From the IMG/VR virus record IMGVR_UViG_3300012039_000007, positions 1-42,091 of that record: a stretch of 42,091 nt of DNA. One strand, given 5' to 3'. The position numbers and the translations under genes are program-made. How positions within the stretch are numbered: the stretch's first letter is position 1; every line of letters begins with the position of its first letter. This document shows, one piece after another, positions 29,908 through 37,511 of the stretch. The notes below the pieces were generated by a model, which saw only the letters and a list, made by a program, of their open reading frames with translations, was not told the DNA's origin and did no database searches. This DNA comes from a virus.

Positions 29908-32183
29908 TGCCCCTCCACTCTCGGACCTATGCCCCTCCACCAGCGTACATTGCCACCAGCGCGATAGTCGGTCAGTTTCTGATCTTGCAGGTATTTTCCT
30001 AGCGAGTGTTTCGTTATTGGATACTTGAAGCTGTTCCGCTTACACCAGCCAGCGTAGCTCTCGTACAGCGCAGCGTGTCGCACCTTCGCATCTTCGTGCA
30101 GCACGCAGCACTCTTCAAGCCAGTTCGCCGTTATGTCCATCGTCTCGTGCAGCGTGTCGCCTGCCTTGATTACCTTTTGCGGTGGAGCCAAACCTTCGCG
30201 CTGCCACTCAATGCAACCGATTACGGCGCGCGCGAGTATTCCCGGCATCTCCGAGTTGAGCTTGAATATTAGACGCGGGTCAATTTCATCCTCCTCAAAC
30301 CTTCTATCGAATGGTATGTAGTGCAGCCTGTCCCATAGCGCATGGCTACTCTCTGAAATCTTTGGTGTGTGGTTCGTAACCAGAAACAGTTTGAACGTTG
30401 GTCTAAAGCTGAAGTTAGTGCCATACAAGAATCGCGCCACCACCTTATCGCCGCCGCTCAGTGTCTTAATGAGCGCCACGTCCAACGTCTTTGACTCATC
30501 AGCCTCCTGCGCCACCACAAGTCTTGCACCCGCCAGGATAGCTAGATCATCCCTTGGATCGTTGCGCGTCTGGTATTTTTGCAGGAAGGTTTCAAACCGT
30601 GCAGGCTGGCTGTACGAGCCAAGTAGCGTTTGCATCGCTTCCACCAACGTGCTCTTACCGTTTCTCCCGTTCCCGTGCATCATAAAGAATGAACGTTCGC
30701 TTATATCGCCCGTTAAGCAATACCCCAACACGCGCCACAGGTACGCAACCATCTCTTCATCGCCATCCATTATTTCATCTAGGAACTTCTCAAACCTTGG
30801 GCATTTCGCTTCGGGATTGTACGGCTCAAGCAAGCCGCGCGTTATTTGATCGCCGCGCATGCCTGGCCGTAGCATGCCATTCGTTAAGTCCACCACGCCA
30901 TTTGAGCACGCGAGTAACAGCGGCTTGTTGTCGAACGCTTCGGCTGGCTGTGCCAGCATGTCGCGTGCGAGCCTTTCTATTGCCGCGCGCCGCGAGGAGT
31001 CGCCCGAAGTTATGGCCCACTTAAACTCTTGCGCAGCCTCTTTGTCATCTGTGCGCATCATGGCTGCTGCACGCCGCGCGCGCTCCTCCTCTACGCGCCT
31101 TGTTGCCTGCCGTACCTCGCCATCTGCGTCGCGCTCCCAGTGCACGCCGTTCCACTTCAGCCAAGTCTTCCATTCTTCTATGCGTATGTACTCACCGTCA
31201 ATCATGCCTTTGAATAAGTCCGCGTTAGCCGTGTCGTTTCTGTACAACTGCTCAACGTCGGGGTCGTAGAAGCTCTTAGTTTTCGCTATCGCATGCTTGA
31301 TCTCTATGCGCCCCCACGTTGAGCCTGCCTGCCTGCGGTCAAACTTAGGACGCATCAGGCCACTTGCGCGGAACAGCCTCTCCATGCGCTCTTCATCGCC
31401 GCGTGTCCAGTATGCAAAGATCATTAACAGAGCTGCGTCGGCTTCTGATTCTCCTTGGTAGCCATCTACCTTACCTTCGAATAGAGACTTGAACTTCTCG
31501 CCATTCTTGGCGTTGCGCGCGCGCTCAAGCAGTTCATCGTCTGGTATGGCTTGCACGCGTTTTAGCTTCTCTTCGTCGTGCGTTGGCACTTCAGCTTTTT
31601 CTTCTTGCTTTGTTTGTCCGAATGCCAATTCATATACTTCCGAAAGCTGCCTTTCTCTCTCGCATATCTCTACGCGTTCACCGACCAGTTCGCCAGTAAT
31701 TGTGAAGTAGCGTTTCTCTGAGTACATCTCTATTTTGTTCCGCCTGCGCACACTGCCGGGGAGGGTGGCTTGCACGATGATCTTGACGCCTGTACCTGAG
31801 GGCGAAACCTCAGTGTAGGAGTCCAGCTTATCTATAAGCTCTTGTGCCCATGCCCCTATGTGCCCAGTTTGAGGGTCGCGGCAGTCGTCTATGTCAATTC
31901 CTGTGTATGGATCGGACGGCGAGAACACAAAACCGATACCCATATAGCGCGTACTAGTACCGAAAAGTGCAACGGCTTGAACGCACGTTCCCCATGTTTC
32001 GGGCGAGGTTGTATCGGCGTTTTTTCCTGTTTTTGGGTCCACTGGCATCTTGATTGGACGCCCTTCTTTGCCGCTTTCTAACCTCCAAGCTACCCATTGA
32101 TCTAGGTTTTTAAGCTCGTCAGGTATGTTCTCAATGTGCGCAACTTGTACACGCTTATATGACTTACGCTCTTTAGGTGGCAA
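29904..32183 (-). CDS. Prim-Pol / D5-type primase-helicase
   Basis: 759 residues from a TTG at 32183. An upstream TAG in frame and the absence of a nearby ATG support it. The N-terminal primase-polymerase-like domain has GIDIDD (95-100, catalytic Asp) and SPSGTGVKI. A linker follows, then a D5_N-type region (CSNGVVDLTNG) and an SF3 helicase with Walker A (GNGRNGKST, 504-512), Walker B (LVVAQEADE, 555-563) and sensor-1 (LVTNHTP). It is the only replicative enzyme recognised, so it likely primes and unwinds the genome, possibly with some polymerase activity. It is the first gene of the leftward block. Confidence 0.9.
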   Translation of the reverse strand: MPPKERKSYKRVQVAHIENIPDELKNLDQWVAWRLESGKEGRPIKMPVDPKTGKNADTTSPETWGTCVQAVALFGTSTRYMGIGFVFSPSDPYTGIDIDDCRDPQTGHIGAWAQELIDKLDSYTEVSPSGTGVKIIVQATLPGSVRRRNKIEMYSEKRYFTITGELVGERVEICERERQLSEVYELAFGQTKQEEKAEVPTHDEEKLKRVQAIPDDELLERARNAKNGEKFKSLFEGKVDGYQGESEADAALLMIFAYWTRGDEERMERLFRASGLMRPKFDRRQAGSTWGRIEIKHAIAKTKSFYDPDVEQLYRNDTANADLFKGMIDGEYIRIEEWKTWLKWNGVHWERDADGEVRQATRRVEEERARRAAAMMRTDDKEAAQEFKWAITSGDSSRRAAIERLARDMLAQPAEAFDNKPLLLACSNGVVDLTNGMLRPGMRGDQITRGLLEPYNPEAKCPRFEKFLDEIMDGDEEMVAYLWRVLGYCLTGDISERSFFMMHGNGRNGKSTLVEAMQTLLGSYSQPARFETFLQKYQTRNDPRDDLAILAGARLVVAQEADESKTLDVALIKTLSGGDKVVARFLYGTNFSFRPTFKLFLVTNHTPKISESSHALWDRLHYIPFDRRFEEDEIDPRLIFKLNSEMPGILARAVIGCIEWQREGLAPPQKVIKAGDTLHETMDITANWLEECCVLHEDAKVRHAALYESYAGWCKRNSFKYPITKHSLGKYLQDQKLTDYRAGGNVRWWRGIGPRVEGQ

Positions 32184-32239
32184 TGGGCTGTTAAACTCTT
32201 TCTAAAACAAGTTTTTTTCGTAACTCTCTTCCATGTATA

Positions 32240-32258
32240 CGTAATTATATAAGTTACG
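32240..32258. promoter_or_regulatory. Operator palindrome over the leftward -10
   Basis: CGTAATTATATAAGTTACG has 5-bp inverted half-sites (CGTAA, TTACG). Its centre contains TATAAT on the minus strand (32244-32249), a perfect -10 for the primase operon. A further CGTAACT lies at 32219-32225 and AGTTACG at 32326-32332. This layout would let one regulator control both directions. The -35 for the leftward promoter is poor. Confidence 0.5.
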
Positions 32259-32261
32259 AAT

Positions 32262-32290
32262 TTGAGCTATGCTTTTAACAAACTTAACTA
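32262..32290 (+). promoter_or_regulatory. Possible rightward promoter
   Basis: TTGAGC (32262-32267), 17-bp spacer, TAACTA (32285-32290). It would drive the small terminase and the late block about 105 bp downstream. Only a moderate match. Confidence 0.35.
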
Positions 32291-32315
32291 CCCGGTGCAA
32301 GCACTTTCTTGCCCC

Positions 32316-32345
32316 CTTGTGAAAAAGTTACGTAGCTTGTGAAAA
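32316..32345 (+). repeat. Direct repeat CTTGTGAAAA, 20-bp period
   Basis: Two copies (32316-32325 and 32336-32345), exactly two helical turns apart, upstream of the small terminase. Between them lies AGTTACG. This looks like tandem sites for a regulator on one DNA face. Confidence 0.45.
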
Positions 32346-32395
32346 TAAAGCTTGCATGTTGTTTCGAACGTGCGTAGTGTGCTGCGCGTGAAGCT

Positions 32396-32767
32396 ATGGC
32401 GGACGAAAGCTCAGAACACAATCTTGAACACTTACCAAAAAGGCGTACACGTCCAGAAGCTCTCAAAAAGTACGAATGGAAGCCAGGGCAGTCTGGTAAT
32501 CCAGGTGGACGCCCCAAGCGTGATCTCGCTGCTGACATCGCAGTACAAATCTTCGAAAAAGCTCCTGATGAAATATTTGAAGCCATGCGCAAAGCTGTGC
32601 TCAAAGGCGATGCGCGCGTGTTTCAAGTCTTGGCAGATCGAGGCTTTGGAAAACTGAAAGAGCAAGTCGAGCACAGTGGCGATCTGAAGGTTGGATTAGT
32701 TGAGCGTTTGCAGAATGGCCGCAAGCGCGTCAAGGCGAAAGAGGAGACTGAATCAACCGAGCCATGA
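32396..32767 (+). CDS. Terminase small subunit-like protein (DUF5681-like)
   Basis: 123 residues. KPGQSGNPGGRPK near residues 29-41 is the DUF5681 signature, a basic DNA-contact motif, followed by helices (AADIAVQIFEKA, EIFEAMRKAVLKGDARVFQVLADRGFGK). It has the usual size and sits 5' of the large terminase, with six tiny genes between. It is likely to recognise phage DNA for packaging. First gene of the rightward block. Confidence 0.78.
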   Translation: MADESSEHNLEHLPKRRTRPEALKKYEWKPGQSGNPGGRPKRDLAADIAVQIFEKAPDEIFEAMRKAVLKGDARVFQVLADRGFGKLKEQVEHSGDLKVGLVERLQNGRKRVKAKEETESTEP

Positions 32768-33000
32768 TCTATGTGTTTCCAGCTCCGAAGGTTTGCACCA
32801 AGCATTGCAATTGCCATAAGCGCTGCGAGAAGTACGAAGGGCACGAGGAAAGGGAAACAATGCGAGGCGTTCCCAAGGAAGCAGAGATCATACGCGGCCA
32901 TCTGTGCTCAGCGTGTATTGATAAGTCGCCCCATAGACCAACAGTAGGCGCTGGCAAGAATGCAATATACAGAGAGTTTCGACAAATGGGGTTGGCGTAA
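32764..33000 (+). CDS. Cys-rich zinc-binding small protein
   Basis: 78 residues coupled by ATGA to the small terminase. KVCTKHCNCHKRC and LCSACIDK give six Cys and a His in the first 54 residues, enough for one or two zinc sites. A basic C-terminus ends with REFRQMGLA. Similar Cys-rich proteins appear near terminases, role unknown. Confidence 0.6.
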   Translation: MIYVFPAPKVCTKHCNCHKRCEKYEGHEERETMRGVPKEAEIIRGHLCSACIDKSPHRPTVGAGKNAIYREFRQMGLA

Positions 33001-33001
33001 C

Positions 33002-33097
33002 GTGGAGTACTTTACGGCATTTGTAGTAGCTGTGATTGTGGTTTGCTTCTATGCCGCATATCACATGACGCGGCCACGAGGTGGCGATGGTGCTTGA
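33002..33097 (+). CDS. Micro membrane protein (31 aa)
   Basis: A GTG start 1 bp after the previous stop. One transmembrane helix (YFTAFVVAVIVVCFYAAY) and a short basic tail (TRPRGGDGA). It overlaps the next gene by 11 bp. Confidence 0.5.
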   Translation: MEYFTAFVVAVIVVCFYAAYHMTRPRGGDGA

Positions 33098-33230
33098 CTT
33101 AATCTTCGACATTCAAGTTGGCGCGCGGCTGATTGCAGTCTCTAACATGCGGCACATACAGCGCACGCGGATGTACTGGAATAAGTATCGCAGACCGTTA
33201 CTGCCAAACATGGTGCATATCAACCTGTGA
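33087..33230 (+). CDS. Small basic protein (47 aa)
   Basis: DLIFDIQVGARLIAVSN is followed by a basic, aromatic part (RHIQRTRMYWNKYRRP). Its end overlaps the next GTG (GTGA). Real by tiling. Function unknown. Confidence 0.5.
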   Translation: MVLDLIFDIQVGARLIAVSNMRHIQRTRMYWNKYRRPLLPNMVHINL

Positions 33231-33376
33231 AATTCAATTCAAAATATCGAGAGTTGCGCCGATCTGGATGGGTTAGGCAATGGGCAGAATGGGCTGTTGC
33301 TACAGAGAACGCATACAATGGCGATACTAGGCTTTTGAAGCGTTATATTCTTGGACCAAGGCGCGGAAGTAGATGA
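33227..33376 (+). CDS. Small basic protein (49 aa)
   Basis: A GTG start overlapping the previous TGA and an end overlapping the next ATG. It is rich in Arg and Trp (KYRELRRSGWVRQWAEWAV; LLKRYILGPRRGSR). It may bind nucleic acid. Confidence 0.5.
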   Translation: MKFNSKYRELRRSGWVRQWAEWAVATENAYNGDTRLLKRYILGPRRGSR

Positions 33377-33558
33377 GCGAGCCATTCAACACACGCGCCG
33401 AAGTGTACTGCGTGCTATGTGGTTTGGCTTTGTTTTATGTTGAACGGCCTGGCAAAGAAATTACGCTCATCGTCAAGCATCCCGAAAAAACAGAATGCAA
33501 GTTTGATGGCTTGACGTTCTTACCGCCTCGCGTTGAACTAGAAGAGGTGAAGGTTTGA
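33373..33558 (+). CDS. Small Cys-containing protein
   Basis: 61 residues, ATGA-coupled. YCVLCGLALFYVE and TECKFDG supply three Cys in a small beta-rich fold, possibly a zinc site. It ends in a TTGA overlap with the large terminase and so may set its translation. Confidence 0.6.
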   Translation: MSEPFNTRAEVYCVLCGLALFYVERPGKEITLIVKHPEKTECKFDGLTFLPPRVELEEVKV

Positions 33559-35054
33559 ACGCTCTCGCCACTCTTCCACTTGATCTTCAGCTTGCTGATG
33601 AATTCTCAAAGTTCATGCATGATCCACTTGGCTTTGTGCTGTTCGCTTATCCGTGGGGCGAGCCTGGCCCGCTTGCGTTGCACGACGGACCCGATGTATG
33701 GCAAGCCAAGCTACTGAAAGAAATAGGAGCGCGTTCCGCAGTAAACGAGTTTGATGGCACCACACCTGTGCAAGCGCTGCGCGAAGCTGTTAGCTCCGGC
33801 CATGGCGTTGGCAAGTCAACCCTAGCAGCGTGGCTTGTTGACTGGATTATGTGTACGCGCCCATTTGCGCAAGGCACAGTAACGGCGAACACGTACACGC
33901 AGCTGCGCAACAAGACTTGGGCGCAGATCAAGTACTGGACTAATCTCTGCATTGCTTCGCACTGGTTCAAGGTAACCGATGACAAGATGTACCACGTTGA
34001 CTTCAAGGACACGTGGTTCTGTGCACCACAGAGCTGCAAAGAAGAGAATAGCGAAGCGTTTGCAGGTCAGCATGCAGCTGGCAGTACGAGCTTCTATCTG
34101 TTTGATGAAAGCTCTGGCATTACCGACAAGATATTCGAAGTCTCTGAAGGCGGCTTGACTGATGGCGAGCCAATGATTTTCTTACTCGGCAACGTTACGC
34201 GTTCGCAAGGCAAGTTTTACAGGGCAACGAATGGCGTAGAGCGTGACAGGTGGCATCGCACGCAGGTTGACTCGCGCGAAAGTAAGTTCACGAACAAAAA
34301 GCAGATCGAAGAGTGGATACAGGATTATGGTGAAGATAGCGACTTTGTGCGCGTGCGCGTTCGCGGCCTCCCCCCGCGTGCTTCGGATGCGCAGTTCATC
34401 GATCACGAGAGGGTGCTGAGCGCACAACGGCGAACGGTCGTCACTCTCCCGACCGATCCTCTCGTGGCTGGTTGCGACCTTGCATGGGGCGGATCTGACG
34501 ATAACGTCATCCGCTTCCGACTTGGCAATGATGCACGCAGCTTGAAGCCGATAAAGATCAAGGGCGAGTTTACGCGCGAGCCTATGGTGCTGACGAATAG
34601 GCTTTCTGATGTGCTGAGTAAAGAGCATGTGTGTGGTGATGGCATTAAGCGTAAGGTGCATATGCTGTTTCTTGACTCTGCTGGCATTGCAGGGCCAATA
34701 GGCGCGAACTTGAGGGCACTTGGGCACCGTAACGTGATGGAGGTTAACTTCGGAGCTGATTCACCTGATCCAAAGTGTGCCTACATGCGCGACTACATGT
34801 GGCAGGGCTTGAAAGAATTCTTGCTTAACGGCGCAATTGATGCGGATGCAGGGCTTGAGACTGATCTTGTAGCTCCGGGCGTATTGCCTGACACGCGGCA
34901 GCGCATCAAGCTTGAGTCAAAGAAGGACATGAAGGCGCGCGGCTGCGACTCGCCAGATGATGCAGATGCCCTTGCGCTAACGTTTGCAGTTAAGGTTGCG
35001 ACAGTCAAGAAGCCAGTTGCAGCGCCCATGCGACCGGCCAGTCAATGGAGTTGA
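33555..35054 (+). CDS. terL: Terminase large subunit
   Basis: 499 residues from a TTG that overlaps the preceding TGA. The ATPase half has Walker A (GHGVGKST, 82-89) and Walker B (YLFDESSG, DE 184-185), then a LLGNVTR coupling motif. The RNase-H-like nuclease half shows D308 in AGCDLAWGG, D374 in FLDSAG and a DSPDDADALAL end motif. It cuts concatemers and pumps DNA through the portal. Subgroup comparison would predict whether packaging is headful. The circularly permuted assembly suggests it is. Confidence 0.95.
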   Translation: MNALATLPLDLQLADEFSKFMHDPLGFVLFAYPWGEPGPLALHDGPDVWQAKLLKEIGARSAVNEFDGTTPVQALREAVSSGHGVGKSTLAAWLVDWIMCTRPFAQGTVTANTYTQLRNKTWAQIKYWTNLCIASHWFKVTDDKMYHVDFKDTWFCAPQSCKEENSEAFAGQHAAGSTSFYLFDESSGITDKIFEVSEGGLTDGEPMIFLLGNVTRSQGKFYRATNGVERDRWHRTQVDSRESKFTNKKQIEEWIQDYGEDSDFVRVRVRGLPPRASDAQFIDHERVLSAQRRTVVTLPTDPLVAGCDLAWGGSDDNVIRFRLGNDARSLKPIKIKGEFTREPMVLTNRLSDVLSKEHVCGDGIKRKVHMLFLDSAGIAGPIGANLRALGHRNVMEVNFGADSPDPKCAYMRDYMWQGLKEFLLNGAIDADAGLETDLVAPGVLPDTRQRIKLESKKDMKARGCDSPDDADALALTFAVKVATVKKPVAAPMRPASQWS

Positions 35055-35055
35055 G

Positions 35056-35469
35056 ATGAATAAAATTCTAGTAAGCATTGGATTTCTTTTAGTGTTTGGG
35101 GTTTCAGCGCAAGCGCAGACGCGCAGCGTAACGATTCAGTTTGCAAACAGTCCTACAGCTGGCGTTTCTGGTTACAACGCATATAGAGTGCTGTGCTCTG
35201 CGGTAACGGGAACAACTTGCACACAGTCTGGTACACCAGCAAAGATCAACACAGCTCTTATCTTTTCGCCATTCACAGACAATTCAGTAGTGGCTGGTCA
35301 GAAGTATGAGTATTACATTACGGCGCAGTGCCCCTCTGTGGGATGTAGCCCTGGAATTTCAGGAGAAAGCGTTCCATCTTCAAAGGCGATTGCGAATATT
35401 CCGCCGTTAGCTAACCAGCTACCGGGAGCGCCGCCGAACATTACGATTACAATAGTGAGTACACCATGA
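35056..35469 (+). CDS. Exported fibronectin-III-like protein
   Basis: 137 residues from the ATG at 35056, directly after the terminase stop. A signal peptide (residues 1-21) ends VSAQA/QT. The mature part has an FN3-like order of strands (RSVTIQFANSP...VSGYNAYRVLC, YEYYITAQCP) with four Cys. Single FN3 domains are carbohydrate- or protein-contact modules on phage virions and bacterial surfaces. First of six exported proteins between the terminase and portal genes. Confidence 0.7.
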   Translation: MNKILVSIGFLLVFGVSAQAQTRSVTIQFANSPTAGVSGYNAYRVLCSAVTGTTCTQSGTPAKINTALIFSPFTDNSVVAGQKYEYYITAQCPSVGCSPGISGESVPSSKAIANIPPLANQLPGAPPNITITIVSTP

Positions 35470-35762
35470 GAAAAGTACTTATAGTTTCACTGGCTGCGTT
35501 GCTTTATGCAGCGTATGCCCTGGCCGCTACAGATGGTGCACCTGTGTATATACCAAATGAAATTCAGATGCTGCGCTTGCAGCTTGCGCAATCGAAGGCG
35601 CACACAGCGCAGCAAGCGGCGAACATGGCGCAGCAGGTGTTGAGCTTCAGGCTTGCTGAGCTTGAAGGCGAGGCGGTCAAGGTGAAGCTAGAAAACAAGT
35701 GGCCTGAAACGGTGCAATTCGACAGGGATAACTTAGGGTTTAGAGAGAAGGTGATTCAGTGA
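35466..35762 (+). CDS. Exported coiled-coil protein
   Basis: 98 residues, ATGA-coupled. Signal peptide (VLIVSLAALLYAAYALA/ATDG). The mature part is a single helix rich in Gln/Ala (MLRLQLAQSKAHTAQQAA, MAQQVLSFRLAELEGEAVK), likely a periplasmic coiled coil. It may be a spacer or assembly helper for the neighbours. Function unknown. Confidence 0.65.
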   Translation: MRKVLIVSLAALLYAAYALAATDGAPVYIPNEIQMLRLQLAQSKAHTAQQAANMAQQVLSFRLAELEGEAVKVKLENKWPETVQFDRDNLGFREKVIQ

Positions 35763-36238
35763 AACGTTTTCTACTCACTCTTGCGTTGCTACTCTCCGTA
35801 CCTGTAATCGTGTGGACGCAGAACGGCGCGTACACGACAACGCCAAGCAGCTTCGGCACGCCTGGAACCGTAACGAGCATTGCGACTACTTCACCAATAA
35901 CTGGCGGCACGATTACTACGACTGGCACGATTGCCTGCGCTACTTGCACCATAACTATAGCAAGCGGCGACATTGCGTTGGCAACTGCCGAGATTGCATC
36001 AGGTGCATGTACTTCTGCGCAGACTGACACGGCTACAGGCACGGCAACGACTGATGTGATCATCTACACGCCTGCTGCTGATCCTACTGGGATAGATGCT
36101 TACGAGGTTAGCGCCACTGGCTCTGTGTATATATGGGCATATCCAACATCTAACACAGCCAACTTCAAGGTGTGCAATAACACTGCTGGTGCGCTGACGC
36201 CTGGCGCATTAACGATTAATTGGAAGGTTGTGCGATGA
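35759..36238 (+). CDS. Exported fibre-tip-like protein with TPGAVT module
   Basis: 159 residues, GTG start in a GTGA overlap. Signal peptide (LLTLALLLSVPVIVWT/Q). It then has a tail-fibre-type linker (GTVTSIATTSPITGG, TTTGTIAC), followed by a roughly 95-residue C-terminal module with a Cys, VCNN and LTPGALTINW. That module matches the ends of the fibres at 5223 and 14439. It looks like a free-standing copy of a fibre tip. Confidence 0.7.
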   Translation: MKRFLLTLALLLSVPVIVWTQNGAYTTTPSSFGTPGTVTSIATTSPITGGTITTTGTIACATCTITIASGDIALATAEIASGACTSAQTDTATGTATTDVIIYTPAADPTGIDAYEVSATGSVYIWAYPTSNTANFKVCNNTAGALTPGALTINWKVVR

Positions 36239-36894
36239 AGTTATTGCGCCTAATTGCGTTACTCTTTTTTGTTTGCGGAACTTCGTTCGCGCAAATGCCC
36301 ATGGGTGGCGTGACTGCGAATGCTGCCAGCGGTCCGGTCATGGTTACAGATGACTTTGACCGTGGGGATGCAGACCCAGTGGATGGCAATTGGTCATTAG
36401 TTACTGGTTCAGGGTCACTTGAGATCGTATCAATGGAGGTGTTGCCAACTACCATTAATACCAGTTCAGTTATGGTCAATACAGGCGCAACTTTTCCCGA
36501 CGATCAGTACGCACAGATTACTTCAACATCACCCTCCCTTGCTGGATTCAACTACGCAGGTGTTGTGCTGCGGTACGCAACTGGTGCTAGTACTGGGTAC
36601 CGTGTATTTTGTGGCGCAGCTGGAAGTAGCGATGAGCAGTGCTACATAAGCTTGATGGTTGCTGGTATGAATACAACGCTGGACTCTGTGGCGGGGGCAC
36701 TAGCCGTTGGCGACACACTGCGCGCCGAGATTACAGGCACCACAATAACAGCATACAAGAATGGTATGGCAATAGCCGGGTTGACTGCCACAGATGCAAC
36801 GGTAGCCTCTGGTAGGCCTGGGATGGTCTTATTTGCCTTAATTACTGCGGCAGAGGCATCCCTGGATGACTTTGAAGCTGGCTCGCTTCCATGA
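36235..36894 (+). CDS. Exported concanavalin/LamG-like lectin
   Basis: 219 residues from the ATG at 36235 (ATGA). Signal peptide ends GTSFA/Q. The mature domain (DDFDRGDADPVDGNWSL, VVLRYATG, VGDTLRAEITGTTITAYKNG) is the jelly-roll type found in phage and bacterial carbohydrate-binding proteins (LamG/DUF1080-like). It may bind host or matrix glycans. One Cys pair is present. Confidence 0.72.
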   Translation: MKLLRLIALLFFVCGTSFAQMPMGGVTANAASGPVMVTDDFDRGDADPVDGNWSLVTGSGSLEIVSMEVLPTTINTSSVMVNTGATFPDDQYAQITSTSPSLAGFNYAGVVLRYATGASTGYRVFCGAAGSSDEQCYISLMVAGMNTTLDSVAGALAVGDTLRAEITGTTITAYKNGMAIAGLTATDATVASGRPGMVLFALITAAEASLDDFEAGSLP

Positions 36895-36909
36895 GATACG
36901 TAAAAGGAA

Positions 36910-37044
36910 ATGACTCACTGGCGCTCATGGCTACTCTTGCACAGTACATTTCGAGACCAGTACCACATAATGCGTTTCTTGGAATTTCAGAAAAGAGGCG
37001 CGGCAATGGCAGCCAGAAGCGCGCGCATCAAGTTGACAGAATAG
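36910..37044 (+). CDS. Possible small basic protein in the linker
   Basis: 44 residues (MTHWRSWLLLHSTFRDQYHI, then a basic end) in the 165-bp stretch between the lectin and the next exported gene. In another frame the stretch is open from the ATGA at 36891 into the next gene. Which frame is used is unclear, and the AAGGA is too close to this ATG. Confidence 0.25.
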   Translation: MTHWRSWLLLHSTFRDQYHIMRFLEFQKRGAAMAARSARIKLTE

Positions 37045-37058
37045 CGGAGGCGAATAGG

Positions 37059-37511
37059 ATGCTTAAAAAAGCAAGTATGGCGTTGTTAGTTGTAGCGCTG
37101 GCTTCTAGTGTTGCGCTAGCAGGCGTGTACGCTGATGGTCGCGCTAATCCACTTTCCCCTTCGCAGACAGTAAAGGTTTGGACAGCTGAGTCGCCCACAC
37201 CTGGCACTGGCGCTGCGGCAGCCTCCTCAGCTGTGCTATTAGCGCCCGGTCAGAATCCTCAAGGTGTAACGCCGTTTCACGCTGTTGGTTATTTCAGTGG
37301 CGCACCTGGAACGTTTGAGATTGACGTACAAGGTGCAGATGAGGACGTAAGCGCACGTTATCAGACTTTTAATGGCTGCGCAATAAGCACAGTGGACGCA
37401 ACTAATTTCACGTTTCGCTGTGATGCCGTATCAGTCAGCTCTAAGTATGTACGGTTACTGTTGCGAGCGCGCGGCAATGCGGTAAGCGTTACAGCGTGGA
37501 TTGGCCGATGA
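37059..37511 (+). CDS. Exported beta-rich protein
   Basis: 150 residues from the ATG at 37059, which has a GGAGG site 9 bp upstream and begins a proper signal peptide (MALLVVALASSVALA/G). A start at 36891 would place 56 residues before the signal. The mature part is beta-rich (KVWTAESP, FEIDVQGADEDVS, YVRLLLRARGN) with one Cys pair. No family recognised. It is coupled by ATGA to the barrel gene. Confidence 0.6.
   Translation: MLKKASMALLVVALASSVALAGVYADGRANPLSPSQTVKVWTAESPTPGTGAAAASSAVLLAPGQNPQGVTPFHAVGYFSGAPGTFEIDVQGADEDVSARYQTFNGCAISTVDATNFTFRCDAVSVSSKYVRLLLRARGNAVSVTAWIGR

Noticed and set aside
34182-34727. Leftward open frame (181 codons) in the large terminase gene
   Set aside because: Lies antisense to the conserved nuclease region of terL and resembles no protein.
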